Shown: positions 1 to 11,047, numbered from the stretch's first letter. The stretch: 47,610 bases of DNA from Chara braunii (GCA_003427395.1 BFEA01000041.1:4282492-4330101), one strand, 5' to 3'. The notes: generated by a model from the letters alone, not told the origin. Numbers and translations: made by a program.

Positions 1-13
1 CGGGCGCCCCCCC

Positions 14-40
14 TCAATCAATCAATCAGTCAATCAATCG

Positions 41-88
<48 letters not shown>

Positions 89-90
89 AT
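14..90. repeat. (TCAA)n tetranucleotide microsatellite
   Basis: About 77 bases of nearly pure TCAA repeat, interrupted by single changes (a GT and two CGAT variants). It is noncoding simple sequence; reading frames through it have no meaning. Confidence 0.95.
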
Positions 91-243
91 TGCTTGAACA
101 ACCCGAATGTTTCTCCAACCCCAAAAATAACGGAGGTTTTTTTCTGTTGTTTACAGAAAGTCGCCTTTGGGAAGCGTACCAGGACAATGGGCATATTGGT
201 ACTATACCGAGCAAAGGCAGACATGCCGAGTACCGGAGGCCGA

Positions 244-340
244 GCAAATAACACCACAAAACACGCAATTCTACAGGACCGGGCCGAGTGCCTGGGGGCA
301 AATAACACCACAAAACACGCAATTCTACAGGACCGGGCCG
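244..340. repeat. Tandem duplication, 43-bp unit at 54-bp spacing
   Basis: The 43 bases at 244-286 recur without a visible change at 298-340, separated by an 11-base spacer. The exact match points to a recent duplication or a local assembly duplication. No gene is recognised here. Confidence 0.9.
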
Positions 341-408
341 CAGTGCACGACCGCCACACACACACACACGCACTCTCTCGCCTATCATGTACCGAAATGT
401 AGGTCAAG

Positions 409-540
409 AACCATGTTGGATACGTGTTGGTTCATGTTGGAGGCCTGTACGAAACCATGTTGGAGTCGTTGAGAAAAAGTTTGAGACCTGTTGGAAACCA
501 TGTTGGACTCATTGGGAATAAGTTGATAATGTTGATGAGT
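409..540. repeat. Degenerate short repeat around CATGTTGGA
   Basis: The word CATGTTGG(A) or a close variant occurs about six times in roughly 130 bases, with irregular spacing. It looks like a decayed minisatellite. No coding potential is seen. Confidence 0.6.
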
Positions 541-599
541 AGTTGAACACAGCAAAAGACCCAGTTTCAACAGTTGGTCACAGCTCTTCTGGCGTGAAT

Positions 600-1690
600 A
601 AGTTAGACATCAAAAAAAAATTTTGTTGAATTTTAGCGACAATTTTTCTGTTGACAGCGCCCTAGAGCGCTTCTAAACCACCACGTCGGGGCCCGACCCA
701 CCAACTTACGTGCTCTGACGGTGTACTCGCACTCAACCTCTTACGGCAGAAACCGGTTGGCGGCCGGTACACCCACGACAATCCCCGTCACTCAGTTTTT
801 CTTCCGCTTTGTGGGCTAGCTACACACCGGCTCGCCTTCACAGTGAACTCCTTGGCCCGTATTTTTCAAGACGGACCTGACTACGAGGGGACTCAGACGG
901 GCCTCGTCAGAAGAGGCGCACTCTCCAAGTCCTCGACTACCGTGACGACCACTAAATTCGGTGTCGCACCCAAGTCAAAAGGGCGTCGGAGCATAAAAAT
1001 ATTAATAATACACCGTTAAATAATAAAATATTTAGAAGTTTTTACTCACCTGATTGTGGCGACCGAGGAAAAAGATCCGCTAGTACCGTTCCGACGTCGC
1101 CGATAGCAAAACCAAGGGGGACAGCCCCGTCGGGTCCTCAACCCCTCGGTCCCTTCACGCTACTCTGATATCCGCACGTCGTCGTCGCCCGATCCCAATA
1201 CCTGAATCTCCCGAATGAGAGTCCGGCGCCGTAACCAACAATGTTGAGCCCAAGATTGATCCTAGTATTAACGGGCGTCTAAATAAGCAGATACTACGAG
1301 ATGTGCGGGTCTACTGAAACTTTGCAGAATCGCACTGTTGTTGATGCTGTCCTCCGTCCGTACGCACAAGTCACAAGCAAGCGCACCAATCCCGAGACAA
1401 AATATTTTTGATCCTAGTTTGATCAGAATAAATAAATAAAATATGGTCGGCGATCACGCCGACTCTTCAACCATCAATAATTAAGAGATAACGCACGTCT
1501 CAAACTTGAGCGCCCACACACTCTCTACTCTAGTCAACCATCGAGTTAACGTAAACTACAGACGAAGTCGCGCCTCGCGCGGTATACCTAGGTTTTCAAT
1601 CAAACTTATTTTCAGTTACTTGCAAAAACCAGGGTGGATACCCTTGTAAGGGTATTCGCACCGACATCCGTCAATCTAGGAAGTGATCCA
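600..1690. other. No feature recognised
   Basis: No convincing reading frame, RNA gene or clear repeat is visible. An AT-rich stretch near 995-1045 is the only compositional change. It could be the unrecognisable 5' part of the LINE that follows, but nothing in it proves that. Confidence 0.5.
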
Positions 1691-4230
1691 AAACGATCTA
1701 GTGGACATTTGTAATAATGTCTTGCTGGGAGAGAACCTCTCTAAAGGTATGCGAAATGATATTATGTTTTTATGATATAACAACGAGGACTGCTGAGACA
1801 TCCAAAACATGTAACCCTTCTCAACGTTTCGTATAAACTCCTGGATTTATTTTTAACCAAACGGATGAGCAGGTACCTTCCGCAATTAGTAAAAGGCGAT
1901 CAAGCGGCCTTTGTAGGACAAATTTATCTTTGATAATACTGTTATCGATATAAAAGTCTTAGAACTGATGCAATACTTTGACCATAACTATGCCTATATG
2001 ATCCTAATGCTAGATCTTGAGAAGGCATACAATAGGGTGAACTAGACCTATGTCCTTGTCACCCTTCGTCACCTCGGCTTTCGTGAAAATTTGTATGACT
2101 GGGTAGTCGTATTGTATTCTCTCTCTACGGCGACCGTAATAGTTAACGACAACCTTTCTCAGCCATTTAGTCTTACCCGATCCCTTTGACAGGGCTTCTT
2201 TTTTACTCCCCTACTTTTCGTATTGCAAATGGTGAACTTGCTATGCAATATTTATTCCTACCCTTGTGTTATGGGTTTTCCAGCAACCCGAACGCTGTAC
2301 AAAGTGAAGGTGTCGAATACTGATCTCTTCGTTATCTCTGAAAATACTACGACCTCCACGTCAACACAAAAACAATACCTTAATAAATATTTGAAACTGT
2401 CCAAAGTTTCGGTCAACTGAAAAAAATCGATTTTTTTATTGTCCAATTCTCATTCCCCTGAAGTAAGCTGGGACATGAAACGCATTATAGCGGGGTCTTC
2501 AAAACGGATTTTATGAGTTTATGTCATTTTCTCTCATGTACGGTAGATAAATAAAAGATTCTTATGAAGAAAGTAATCCAAAGAGTCTTCCTATGGGGAA
2601 AAGTCCCACACCTATCTCCGAGTCTGTATGGGAAGGTGATGGTAACTAATGGAGCACCGCTAATGCTGTTATGGTTTGTGGTGGCGGTAAGACCATTGAG
2701 GAAACACCTTTGCTGATTGATAAAGGGCATAGCCGACAAATTTATATGGAAACCTTTTGATAGTGACCAACAAGGCTTTCTCTCTAAGGTAGCCTGAAAA
2801 TTACTGACCTTCTCTAAAGTGGAAGGAGGTCTGGGTCTGACCGATCCTCTATGCAAGAGTATTGCTATGGTAGTTCACTGGCTGATCAAAGCAATGGTTT
2901 CCCCCAACTCTCCCCACTTGGTTCTCTTAGCAGAGAGTATATTGTCTTCCGAATGGAATTTATCCACACCATCAGATACTTTGACCTGTTTTGTTTTCCC
3001 CTCCTACCAAAATAGGTGCGTAAAGTAGAAATTATGGGGCGTCGTTATATTTTGCGTGGAATTCGTCGAGACCAAACTCGTGGCAACAACCCACCTCTAA
3101 AGTCGAGGTGTTGCTCGAGCCCATCTTCGAAAATCCGTATATACGCAGAAAGGATGGCTCTTGGTTTGATGCAAACACGAAAAAAAATAGCTTCGGTCGA
3201 AGTTGGATCGAGAAAGAAATTCATAGATTAACAGATTTGTGACATGAATTTGAAGGACAATGGAACACGCCTGCAACACTGAGGGCTCAACCGGATGAAT
3301 GCTGGTATGTGAAGGAAATGCTCTAAAAAAATCTTGAATCCATTCCTCTCCAATGAAAATTAATTTTAAGCTCAAAGGGTTTTGATCCCTCTAGCACATG
3401 GTACATCACCAAACCACCGGATTCTGCCCCACAGTTATGAAAACTGTTGGAGTTCGAACCTTCAGGCAAGTGGAAACCCGAGTGCTGGTCTGGGATAAAC
3501 CCAGAACACAGTCTCAATACTTACAGAAGAAGACATTGTTTAACCCTTACTAGGTTTCATTCTGTCTCATGTGAGAGTTTAAGAGATATGCGATGAAGAG
3601 GTCAACTAGTTGAGTAAGGCCTTCGCACAAGGAAATTGGATCCTAAAATCTGTGGTTGGAGAGACTTGGGTCTAGGGGAAGAAGACCTCTCTCTGATCTT
3701 TTACTCTGTCGATGTCGTTTACTCTGCAAATCCCCAACATAGATAAGGACATTAAGAAAGGTTAAGGCTATATTGCTCAAACAACACGGGTGGTTGGTTG
3801 CTTTGTGATTAGGAAATGAAGAAATCTGCATGTGTTTGAAGGGAAGGAAATTACCGAAAAAGAAACCATACTTTCGTTTCGTTCCTCCCTGAGGCGCATT
3901 ATCCAGGCAGACTGGCGCAGTAAAAGGAGAAAAGGTCCAAACCGCTGGTTCGAAAAAACATGAGGTATGAAGGGGAAGTTCGCAAAATTGGATGATGGTG
4001 TCGTACCAAATACCCTTATTTGGCGTGTTTTTTGCAAGTCACGTCGACGCTGTCTTGACCGGAGTTGATGGCGCACTCGTGGGTGGGAATTGAGTCCTGC
4101 CCGGATGAGCGGCGCGAGTGGTGCATCGACGGTAGAGGGTGCAACCCTACGCAGCCACGGGGTGCGTAACGTCGTAGACCAGTGGGACGCGCGGCCCCTA
4201 GCCCCTTATTTTTTTTCAGTATTCCTCACG
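1690..4230 (+). pseudogene. LINE reverse transcriptase (ORF2) remnant
   Basis: The plus strand shows a decayed non-LTR retrotransposon ORF2. The clearest block is 1998-2420, one frame with a LDLEKAYNRVN motif (RT finger/palm region), then a SLTRSL..QG block and PLLFVLQM, followed by a damaged active-site region where a short TDLFVIS stretch remains. Upstream, KGDQAAF and NNVLLGENL blocks occur in shifted frames. Downstream, 2815-3020 carries a VEGGLGLTDP and HWLIKA block typical of the region after RT in plant L1-like LINEs. Stops at 2043, 2187 and 2418 and several frameshifts make it non-functional. No endonuclease domain, poly-A tail or target-site duplication could be assigned. The L1-like assignment rests on motif recall, not on a search. 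Confidence 0.8.
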
Positions 4231-4243
4231 ATTATTATTATTA

Positions 4244-4277
<34 letters not shown>

Positions 4278-4335
4278 TTAAATTGTTATTATTATTATAC
4301 TTATTATACTTATTATTATTATTATTATTATTATT
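4231..4335. repeat. (ATT)n microsatellite inside the LINE remnant
   Basis: About 105 bases of ATT/TTA trinucleotide with short interruptions. Both flanks read as LINE-like, so the tract appears to have arisen or expanded inside the dead element. The short frames across it (poly-Ile/Tyr) are artefacts. Confidence 0.95.
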
Positions 4336-4379
4336 CCTACCTTTATTTTCACGGATGTTTTTGACCTGGTAACCGGTGT

Positions 4380-4880
4380 CGAGACTGGTGTTGGGACTGA
4401 CCAGCCTGTCTCAGTTTCTGCATCGCCGGATACAAGTGGCCGTTAAGGCAGTCGAAGACCTTGAGCACACACCTCTTTTACGAACCACTCAGGTCCTGGC
4501 GTGTTTGAGATACTAGTGAATTTTTATGTTCTACCTGTCTTGAAAGGCAGACCGAGGAGTTTAGCATGCGTGCGGGTGAGTGGGTGATTTAGTCCATGAG
4601 ACGGAAGGAACCTGGGTGGTATGGGTTTTTAGCAGGTGTCCGACCGCCAGCTGCAAACCGTTGTGGGAGGTTTGAGAGTGAACATGCCCATTGGGGTCGG
4701 AAGATGGTAACTACGCCTGGGCGGGGGCCCCATGGCAGTGACCGCATTGCCCAGGCTGTGTTTCACATAGGACCTATCTCATTGCGGCCCATGCTGCAGG
4801 CTCCGCAACAGGCCGGGGGCATCAGGGCAGAGGCCCGCTGCATCACCGTGAGAATTGCATGTCGGACCTGGGTATAGGGG
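4380..4880 (+). pseudogene. Probable 3' part of the same LINE ORF2
   Basis: An EDLEHT stretch near 4458-4475 resembles the zinc-finger-like C-terminal region of plant LINE ORF2 proteins. After a frameshift, one frame is read from about 4479 to 4877, broken by TGA at 4506 and TAG at 4590. It then stays open for 93 codons (4596-4877). The last 50 codons match nothing I recognise. Colinearity with the upstream LINE across the ATT tract is the main argument; this is an inference of moderate strength. Confidence 0.5.
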
Positions 4881-5200
4881 CGAAAGACTTCTAAACCGTC
4901 TAGTAACCGGTTCCCGCCGAAGTTTCCCTCAAGATATCAGACGCTATTGAACAACTTGTCGGACACTACGGGGTTCGCTAATGTCGTGAGCAGCGTTAGC
5001 CGAAGGACCGAGGCGGGCGGCTGTAGAGACGAGGTGCACGTAGGAAGGGAGAGCGAAGTGCCAGAGAGGAGAGTGTGGCCAGCAAGGAGGGACCGAACTT
5101 GGACAAGATTTTGTGCAAGGTGTGTGCGGGGGCGAGAAAGAAGATGCAGACGAAGAAGGCGATGAGGAAGGCGAAGTAAGGACACAAAAGTGTTGATCCC
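4880..5200. other. No feature recognised
   Basis: Purine-rich sequence with short overlapping frames on both strands and no recognisable protein. Confidence 0.4.
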
Positions 5201-5204
5201 TCCC

Positions 5205-5655
5205 GTTCCTTGATGAAACTTGAAATGGGTGGGGGCGGATCCAAATCGGGGGGGGTTCGGGGCTGGCGACCCCGAATCTGAGGTTAGATTGGCGGGAGTG
5301 TTAGTGTTTAGAGGGTTAGAGTTGAAAAGAGGTGCGTGAGAAGTATCGGGGAGGATGACTATGACGGGAGTGAGAAGGGATCACTCACTCAATTCTCTGT
5401 GGAATCGAGTTGGAGAAGAGCTAAAGTAGGGGTTTTCGAGGTTGGCGATCCCGAATCCGAAAGTTAGTAGGAAGGGAGGTAAGTGGACAAAGATGTGCGC
5501 GGAGTGTCGTGAGAGGAGGAGATGGAGGGAGCAGATATTGCAAAAAAAAAAATCATCGGCTCTTGATGAAAAATGGGGGAGAAGAGATACTAGTCGGGGG
5601 TTTTGAAGTAAGGGGAATCCGATGGTGGAGTCCGATTTATAAGTTAGTGGGCAGA
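5205..5655. repeat. Degenerate repeat with G-rich blocks, about 180-bp spacing
   Basis: Three related blocks are seen near 5240-5290, 5428-5475 and 5590-5650. Each has a GGGGTT run, then a GGCGA(C/T)CCCGAATC(T/C)GA-like word in two of the three, and a GTTAG(T) ending. A TTGATGAAA word precedes the first and third. They are strongly diverged, so the exact unit is uncertain. Confidence 0.5.
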
Positions 5656-5714
5656 TTTAATTGTACGGAAAATATGGGTCGTGTGTAGGAGGAAACGTTT
5701 TAAAAAAGTTTTGA

Positions 5715-5948
5715 AGCTGCAATGTATTTTTAAATGTTCCCCCGAAAGATTCATTCGATTTTGCCCATCAAATCGATTGCAGTAGCGTGTGGCCAACCGC
5801 GGGGTTGGAGACTTACCTGCGAGCCGATGCATTGCCCAACCGATCGATGGAAGAAGCGCCTCTGTATTTCTCTGCTTGCGTAGCAGGCTGCAATGTACAT
5901 TTCTATGTTTCCACGGAAGATTTATTCGATTTTGCTCATGATTTCCAC
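5715..5948. repeat. Diverged direct duplication (5715-5781 and 5885-5948)
   Basis: Both copies start GCTGCAATGTA and continue through an AAGATT(C/T)ATTCGATTTTGC block to CAT, about 170 bases apart, with scattered substitutions and small gaps. An open frame runs through the second copy (5787-6065) but I do not recognise the product. Confidence 0.7.
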
Positions 5949-6079
5949 GAAATTAACCTCTACGCGCACGACTTTGGTATAGCAGATGTATCTTTTCGTG
6001 TTCTAGCGGAAGATACATGTCTGCTTCGGTCATCAGGTGAGCGCTGGTGTGAGGTCTGCAGTTGAAGCTTGCCATCACC

Positions 6080-8340
6080 AGGTGCAGGGCGCAACGATTG
6101 TTCTCGTGATCACTGTCGTCCTTGTGGTTCTGCCGGTCATTTCCTTCAGCTCGATACTTTTGACGGCCGAAGTTGGCCGTGTTGATTCTCTTTGTTGTTG
6201 TCATTAAGGTGCGCCTGGTCACATGGTTGCACAATATTATGACTGTCTTCCTCTCGATACTGATTTCCCCAAGACAGCTTCGCCGCTCACTTCGTTGATC
6301 TAAGCCCTTGTTTGTACTACGTGTATAAATTTCGTTTAGGGTTCACCTGGTAGGGATTCCAACCAGATCCTGAGAGAGAAGAGAAGGTAACAAGGGAGGA
6401 GACATGGAGGATGAGGGTGCAGAGCAAGTATGAAGAGAAACAGGCAGGAAGGGGAGACGATCAAGGTTGGGAGAGAATGGTGTATGAGAGAGGGTTAGCG
6501 AAAGAGTGGTAGGACCTACATGCTACGTCTGCAAAAGAAATAAAAAGATTAAAAACTCATTTAATTTTGATTTCGAGTCTGAATGTGAGCTGTTATGAAT
6601 ACGTATCTGACCTTTACATTGATCTGAATACTCGACACCTACGAGCACCATCGCTGTTATTTCCTTACCAACAACTGTGTGAGTCTTGGTTGCTGCAGCG
6701 GGAACCTACAACCGGTCAACTCCGAAATAGTTGTGTAATCGGTGTCTGGGCACATAGCCGAAGGAAGGAGCTATTGCCGACTTCCGGGTTAGCTGATGCG
6801 CTTCAAGTTGTCCCTCGATTGTTATGAGTGTAGTATTTTTGTTAAAGTTCTACTGAACTCGGGTTGTGTCGTGCTGGGTTCGCTGCGCTTATGTAGTGCA
6901 CTTGCCGTGCATCTCAAAGAGTTCGTTGTTTTAACTTACTACAATTGGCTTTATGCGTTTGCTGCAAAAATCAAACTGGTGCGCAAAGTTGTTGTGCGCG
7001 CAATTTTCAATTGAGTTTTGCTGAATTTTGCTTGCATTTCAAATAAAGCACAGGGGGTGTGCTCTATTTGAGCATAATTTTTTCATGGCTTGCGTAGCAA
7101 CAGTCTGATCGGAGGTTAAAGCGTGGTGACTTTAAAGGGTAATTAGGCTTGTAAGGAAAAGGGGGGGGGAGGGGGGCATTGTTGCAGTTTGGAGGACCGT
7201 TAGGAGGTCAACATTCGGCGCTTTGACTTCAGTTTGGCGGTATTACTGCGTATTTGATCGCCATTGCGGGACCCTCATACGCATGAAGGTAACAAGGCCC
7301 TCTCCGACGAGTTGAGTCAGTCCCTTCCTTGTATCTCAAGAGTCTGAAACCCCTCCTCTGCCTTTCTTACTCTAAGTCTAATCCTGTTAAGAGAGGAAGG
7401 CGGTAAGCGGGATTGCAACCCGTAGGACCGCATCAAGACTCTATGGAGAGTCTACCCACCGATTGTGGGAGCTCTACCGGAACTCAGGAGGAGTTCTAGA
7501 GGCATGGAACTGAGTGGTAACTATCGCTTCCTTCTATAAACGCAGTTATAACCTCTATCTGTATTCTTTGTTACACTTTGACGGAGTAGATTGCGTGCAT
7601 CCCTACTTTGACTTTCAGTTTGACTTTCACGACATTATTCGGAGTTAAGTAAAATAATGCATTTGGGTAGGATGGAAGAAAGGTTGTATTGCTTATGTCT
7701 GACTTTTCTTACGGATAAAAGACACTTTTCCTACGGATAATTTTAAAGCGCTGCCGAAATTTTCTTAGTTTAAAGAAGTTAGATTATATTTTGACAACTG
7801 GTAATTCTGACAATCCACTCTGCATGGGGGAGATTCTATCAGAATCTACCTTTTTTTTTGACACTTGCTTAGAAGTAGATGTGTGTTTAATTATCATGAT
7901 GATTTTTTTTTAAGAGAATGTGGTATGAAGATTAACCCTCCATATACTTATAAGCTTAGCTTGAAAATTGGTCTGTCTTGTCTTACAGGTCCTTAGTTGA
8001 TTGATTCGATTTGGGATTGAACTAGTTTCAGCTTGATCCTACGATGATCATCTTCCGTTATCACTGATAATAGATCGGTAGGGTGATCGCCGACTTGTTG
8101 GCGCACGACACAACTTTGCTTATACGTGTACCTTAACTTGATGCCTTAATCCTAAACTTTGATATGTTTCTTTGAGGTTTTTAACCGAATTTCTTTTAAT
8201 GGTCATTATAAAGAATTGATGAGATTTTATGGAAAGTTTGACAATGAATGAGGCTTGATTATGTGAGGCATGGTGTGATTTACAAGGAACCGTAAAGTTG
8301 ACTACATTGGTGTATGACAGTGTGACATTCGTATGTGTTG
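6080..8340. other. Long stretch with no recognised feature
   Basis: Only short open frames occur (for example 6567-6827 and 6796-7014, plus strand), with no recognisable domain. There is a G-rich run at about 7161-7176 and an AT-rich part at 7650-8340. A splice-acceptor-like site at about 7970-7988 is followed by stops in all three frames, so it does not support an exon. Confidence 0.5.
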
Positions 8341-8352
8341 TGTTTTATACAG

Positions 8353-8680
8353 GTCACTGTCATGGAGCCTGTGTACGAGCTTTACTTTGGAGGCAGTAAT
8401 AATGACAACCATGTGTCGCACGATCTACATACCTAATGAGTTTATGTTTCCCTTTCTTTATTTTTATCTCGAGTTCTGATTTGATATATTGGTAATCGTG
8501 ATGATTGATTATTTTTGTGATTGATATTGCTTGTTAATTTTTATAGTTGCCCTGGATGATGAGCTTGCCTCCAAGGTCTCGAAAGACGACTGTCACCACA
8601 TGTATGAACCTGTATACCACCCACTCTCTGCAGGGTGCACACAAGGGTGTGGCTCTCAACCGCACTTGCCGATTGTCTAG
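8353..8680 (+). CDS. Speculative two-exon 3' gene end, unknown product
   Basis: A possible penultimate exon at 8353-8395 follows a pyrimidine-rich ...TTATACAG acceptor and ends at a GTAATA donor with one base left over. A possible terminal exon at 8547-8680 follows TTTTTATAG, starts with the two bases that complete the codon, and reads 43 codons to TAG at 8678. The phases agree and the intron would be 151 bp and AT-rich. The peptide contains MEPVYELY and, later, MYEPVYHPL, and matches no family I know. With no upstream exon and no homology, this may be chance. Confidence 0.2.
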
Positions 8681-8716
8681 CGTCGAGAGATTGACCCCTC
8701 AAGGCGCGTGTCAACT

Positions 8717-8730
8717 GACACTTAAGTGTC
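8717..8730. repeat. 14-bp perfect palindrome
   Basis: GACACTTAAGTGTC is its own reverse complement. It lies just after the possible stop codon at 8678. It could be a binding site or chance; no loop is present for a terminator-like hairpin. Confidence 0.5.
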
Positions 8731-9770
8731 GAATGCGACCCTCGAGATTAGCGAGGATCGCAAGATTATGGGTACTACGTAGTACGCCATCGTTGTGATT
8801 GCTTGCATTGCTGGTCGATATGAGAAAGCTATGCGGCCGCGCGGTTTTATACTAAGTCTCGTGCGAGACGCCTATCCGATTTTCCGCATCGGAAGGTTCT
8901 GGGATGACTACTGAAGGGACTAGGATTATTTGTATGGTTTTTTTTTTTTTTTTTTATCGCTATGTGTGTGTGTGTGTTTTATTTATATTTTTTAAGTGTG
9001 GCTAACGTGTTTTGAGTGGGATGCATTCTAGTCGCGCTCGAGACTTCAACCCCTATTGCGTCGGTTCGCGTGCGGGTCAGATAGAGGTGTGAGACCGCGC
9101 GTACCTCCTATGCTACAACGTACGAGAAAACGTCCTCGGTTGGTCCATCTCTGCAATTGCAACTGATTAGCTGTCGTACTGTGGACTGGTAGCTCGTTGG
9201 GGGTACTCCCACCGAAGGGAGGTGATAACTCCCGCAGGTGGAGGTAAGTTGTACCTCGCGTTGACCCTATCTTGTCGTAGGGGCTCGCGAGAGGTATGGC
9301 TGGCGCCATCGGTCGGAGCGGCTTGCAGAAGCTTCATGTGTATCGCGACGAGGTAGATCAATTCCTGCGTGACACGACCCGGAGGGTCCCGCCCTGTGCT
9401 GGACCGATACGCTCGACAACGACGAGCTTGTGTTAGATAATTGGTTTTGGGATGAGTAGGTAGGACCACGAACCTGGGCACTCGGTTCCGTGTTTCCGCA
9501 AGAGGAATACAAGTGGTTTTCGATATGTGGAGAGAGCGCACTCCTGTCGTTTTAAACAGGTTACTGCCTAGGACTTAGTAGTGGTTAGGCTAACCCTCTT
9601 GGATGGGTAGATAGGGGGTAATTTCGGACTAGTACTATGCTTTGGGTAGACCTAGGCTGACTTAGGTTAGGGGGTAGCAATTTCTCTAAGAACTTTGGTT
9701 CGTTTGGCTTTGTATTGGCCTGTGGCATGATTTGTTTGGTGGTTTATGGTTTCTTCAGTTTTGTAGGTTT
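8731..9770. other. No gene recognised; poly-T and TG tracts
   Basis: Contains a T17 run near 8940-8956 and a short (TG)n near 8966-8978. Open frames on the minus strand (9046-9309, 9167-9541) overlap each other and show no recognisable domain. Confidence 0.4.
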
Positions 9771-9914
9771 GTGGCTTCCTTTAATTCCGAGGCTATAATT
9801 TATGGACGACTGCCTTGAATTGACGTTTTTTGTTCCTAGATCTGTGGCTTCCTTTAATTTCGAGGCTAAGATTTCATGATAACTGCCTTGAATTGGCGTT
9901 TTCTGTTCCTAGAT
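9771..9914. repeat. 72-bp tandem duplication
   Basis: Units 9771-9842 and 9843-9914 both begin GTGGCTTCCTTTAATT and end in GTTCCTAGAT(C/T)T, with about ten differences between them. Two copies only. Confidence 0.9.
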
Positions 9915-10152
9915 TTCCTGGCCTCCCTGACTCAGCAATGTTTCTTCGGGACTTGAGCGAGCAAATGCTCGTAAGCTAAACTGGCTAGTGCTGCCAGGAT
10001 ACCTCCGGGTCGAATTGTGAAGTTCCCGACCTTTTTTTTTTTTTTTTTTTTTTTAAATTATGGTCCGATGGACCACGGATCAGATATTAAACTGATCAAA
10101 ACAGATACCCCTGGTTAGTCTGAATTTCTGCTGGCAAAAAAAAAAAAAAGAG
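9915..10152. other. No gene recognised; homopolymer tracts
   Basis: Includes a T run of about 22 near 10032-10054 and an A run of about 13 ending near 10149, directly before the foldback element. Such tracts are also weak points for assembly. Confidence 0.5.
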
Positions 10153-10532
10153 GAAAATTTTCAAGATGCCCCTCCGACTTCCATTTATTTGCGGTATACC
10201 CTTCTTAGGGCCAACTTACCCTGTCACGCACTCTGACAACGATGAAGTTTCCGAAAAACCCTGGCGTCGTTTGGGCCTGAAATATGTTCAACATGCCCCT
10301 GACAGTACCAGTTCCAAACTTCCAGTATGCCCCGGTAGCTCCCCTCCCAGGGCCAGGGGAACGGCCGTGAGTGCCACAAGTGGCTACACGGGCATGCTGG
10401 AAGTTGCACCCCTAACTGACAGGGGCCAGCAAGAAACTTGAGAGGCCCTAGGGGTACGACAGGGTAAGTCGGCCGTCGGAGGGGCATACCGCAAATAAAT
10501 GCAAGTCGGAGGGGCATTTCGAAAATGTTACA
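10153..10532. mobile_element. Long imperfect foldback element
   Basis: Almost the entire 380 bases can fold on itself. The outer arms 10164-10197 and 10486-10517 share ATGCCCCTCCGACTT and ATTTATTTGCGGTAT in opposite orientation. The next arm segments (10208-10225 against 10458-10474) share ACTTACCCTGTC. Inner ones share GCCCCTGACAGT-like and AACTTCCAG(T/C)ATGCC words, leaving a loop around 10340-10380. This fits a nonautonomous foldback or MITE-like element, or an inverted-repeat locus able to give hairpin RNA. No transposase is present. The open frames through it are side effects. Confidence 0.8.
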
Positions 10533-10782
10533 AAAAAAAAGAAAGGTACACCCGACAAATGTCTCTCTTTCAGATTTGGTTAGTGGTCGGCGAGGGCCAG
10601 AAAGCGCCCGTCGCCGAAAAAGGAAAACGAAGAAAGAAAGCGCCCGTCGGAAGTCGGTGTTTTCGAGTTGTCTAGAAATTGGTGTTTGTAGACACTCGCC
10701 CCTAGTGGCCAGGCTTCTCTCTAGCTCGCACACAATCTGCCGGTTGGCATAGGGAACGCCATAGCTGGTTGCTCGAGACGGC
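10533..10782. other. Short region with a duplicated 14-base word, no gene
   Basis: The word GAAAGCGCCCGTCG occurs twice (near 10600 and 10637) in purine-rich sequence. No convincing coding frame is seen. Confidence 0.4.
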
Positions 10783-10790
10783 CTATATAA
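10783..10790 (+). promoter_or_regulatory. TATA-box-like sequence
   Basis: CTATATAA sits just before an ATG at 10793. The match to a TATA box is good. If used, however, transcription would start about 25-35 bases downstream, inside or after the proposed first codons, so it does not fit the ATG well. Confidence 0.3.
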
Positions 10791-10792
10791 AG

Positions 10793-10890
10793 ATGGCGGC
10801 CGCAGCTGCAGCTTCGCTTCGCCAGGTGGTAACTGCTCACTGTATCGCCTCGACGTCGTCCGCGGCGGCTATCAGGTCGACACGTGTCCA
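10793..10890 (+). CDS. Possible first exon with organelle-presequence-like N terminus
   Basis: ATG in a good context (AAGATGG) opens a 36-codon frame that begins M followed by six Ala, then SLRQVV, and is rich in Ala, Ser and Arg with no acidic residue. That is the composition of mitochondrial or plastid targeting sequences. A CAG|GTTCGT donor at 10890 could end the exon; without splicing the frame stops at about 10901. It is 160 bases before the adapter relic, so its link to the TTL-like exons is unknown. The GCC-rich Ala run could be chance. Confidence 0.3.
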
Positions 10891-11047
10891 GGTTCGTCGC
10901 TAAAATCGCTGACACCCGTGTGTTCCACTCTCTTATGCGCTAGCCACGTTTCTCTCTCTGATCCCCCCCGCCCCGGCTTCTCCGCTCGCCCCAGGCTTCT
11001 CCACCCCCGACCCCTTCCCCGCACCCTTCCCCGCCTCTGTCCACGCC

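Noticed and set aside
4090-4364. Short frames encoding poly-Ile, poly-Leu or poly-Tyr
   Set aside because: Translation of the (ATT)n microsatellite.
7970-8060. Exon after the strong acceptor TCTTGTCTTACAG
   Set aside because: Stops occur in all three frames within about 16 bases of the acceptor.
10224-10733. 169-codon minus-strand frame
   Set aside because: It runs through the foldback element and adjoining repeats and has no recognisable domain; self-complementary DNA often leaves such frames open.
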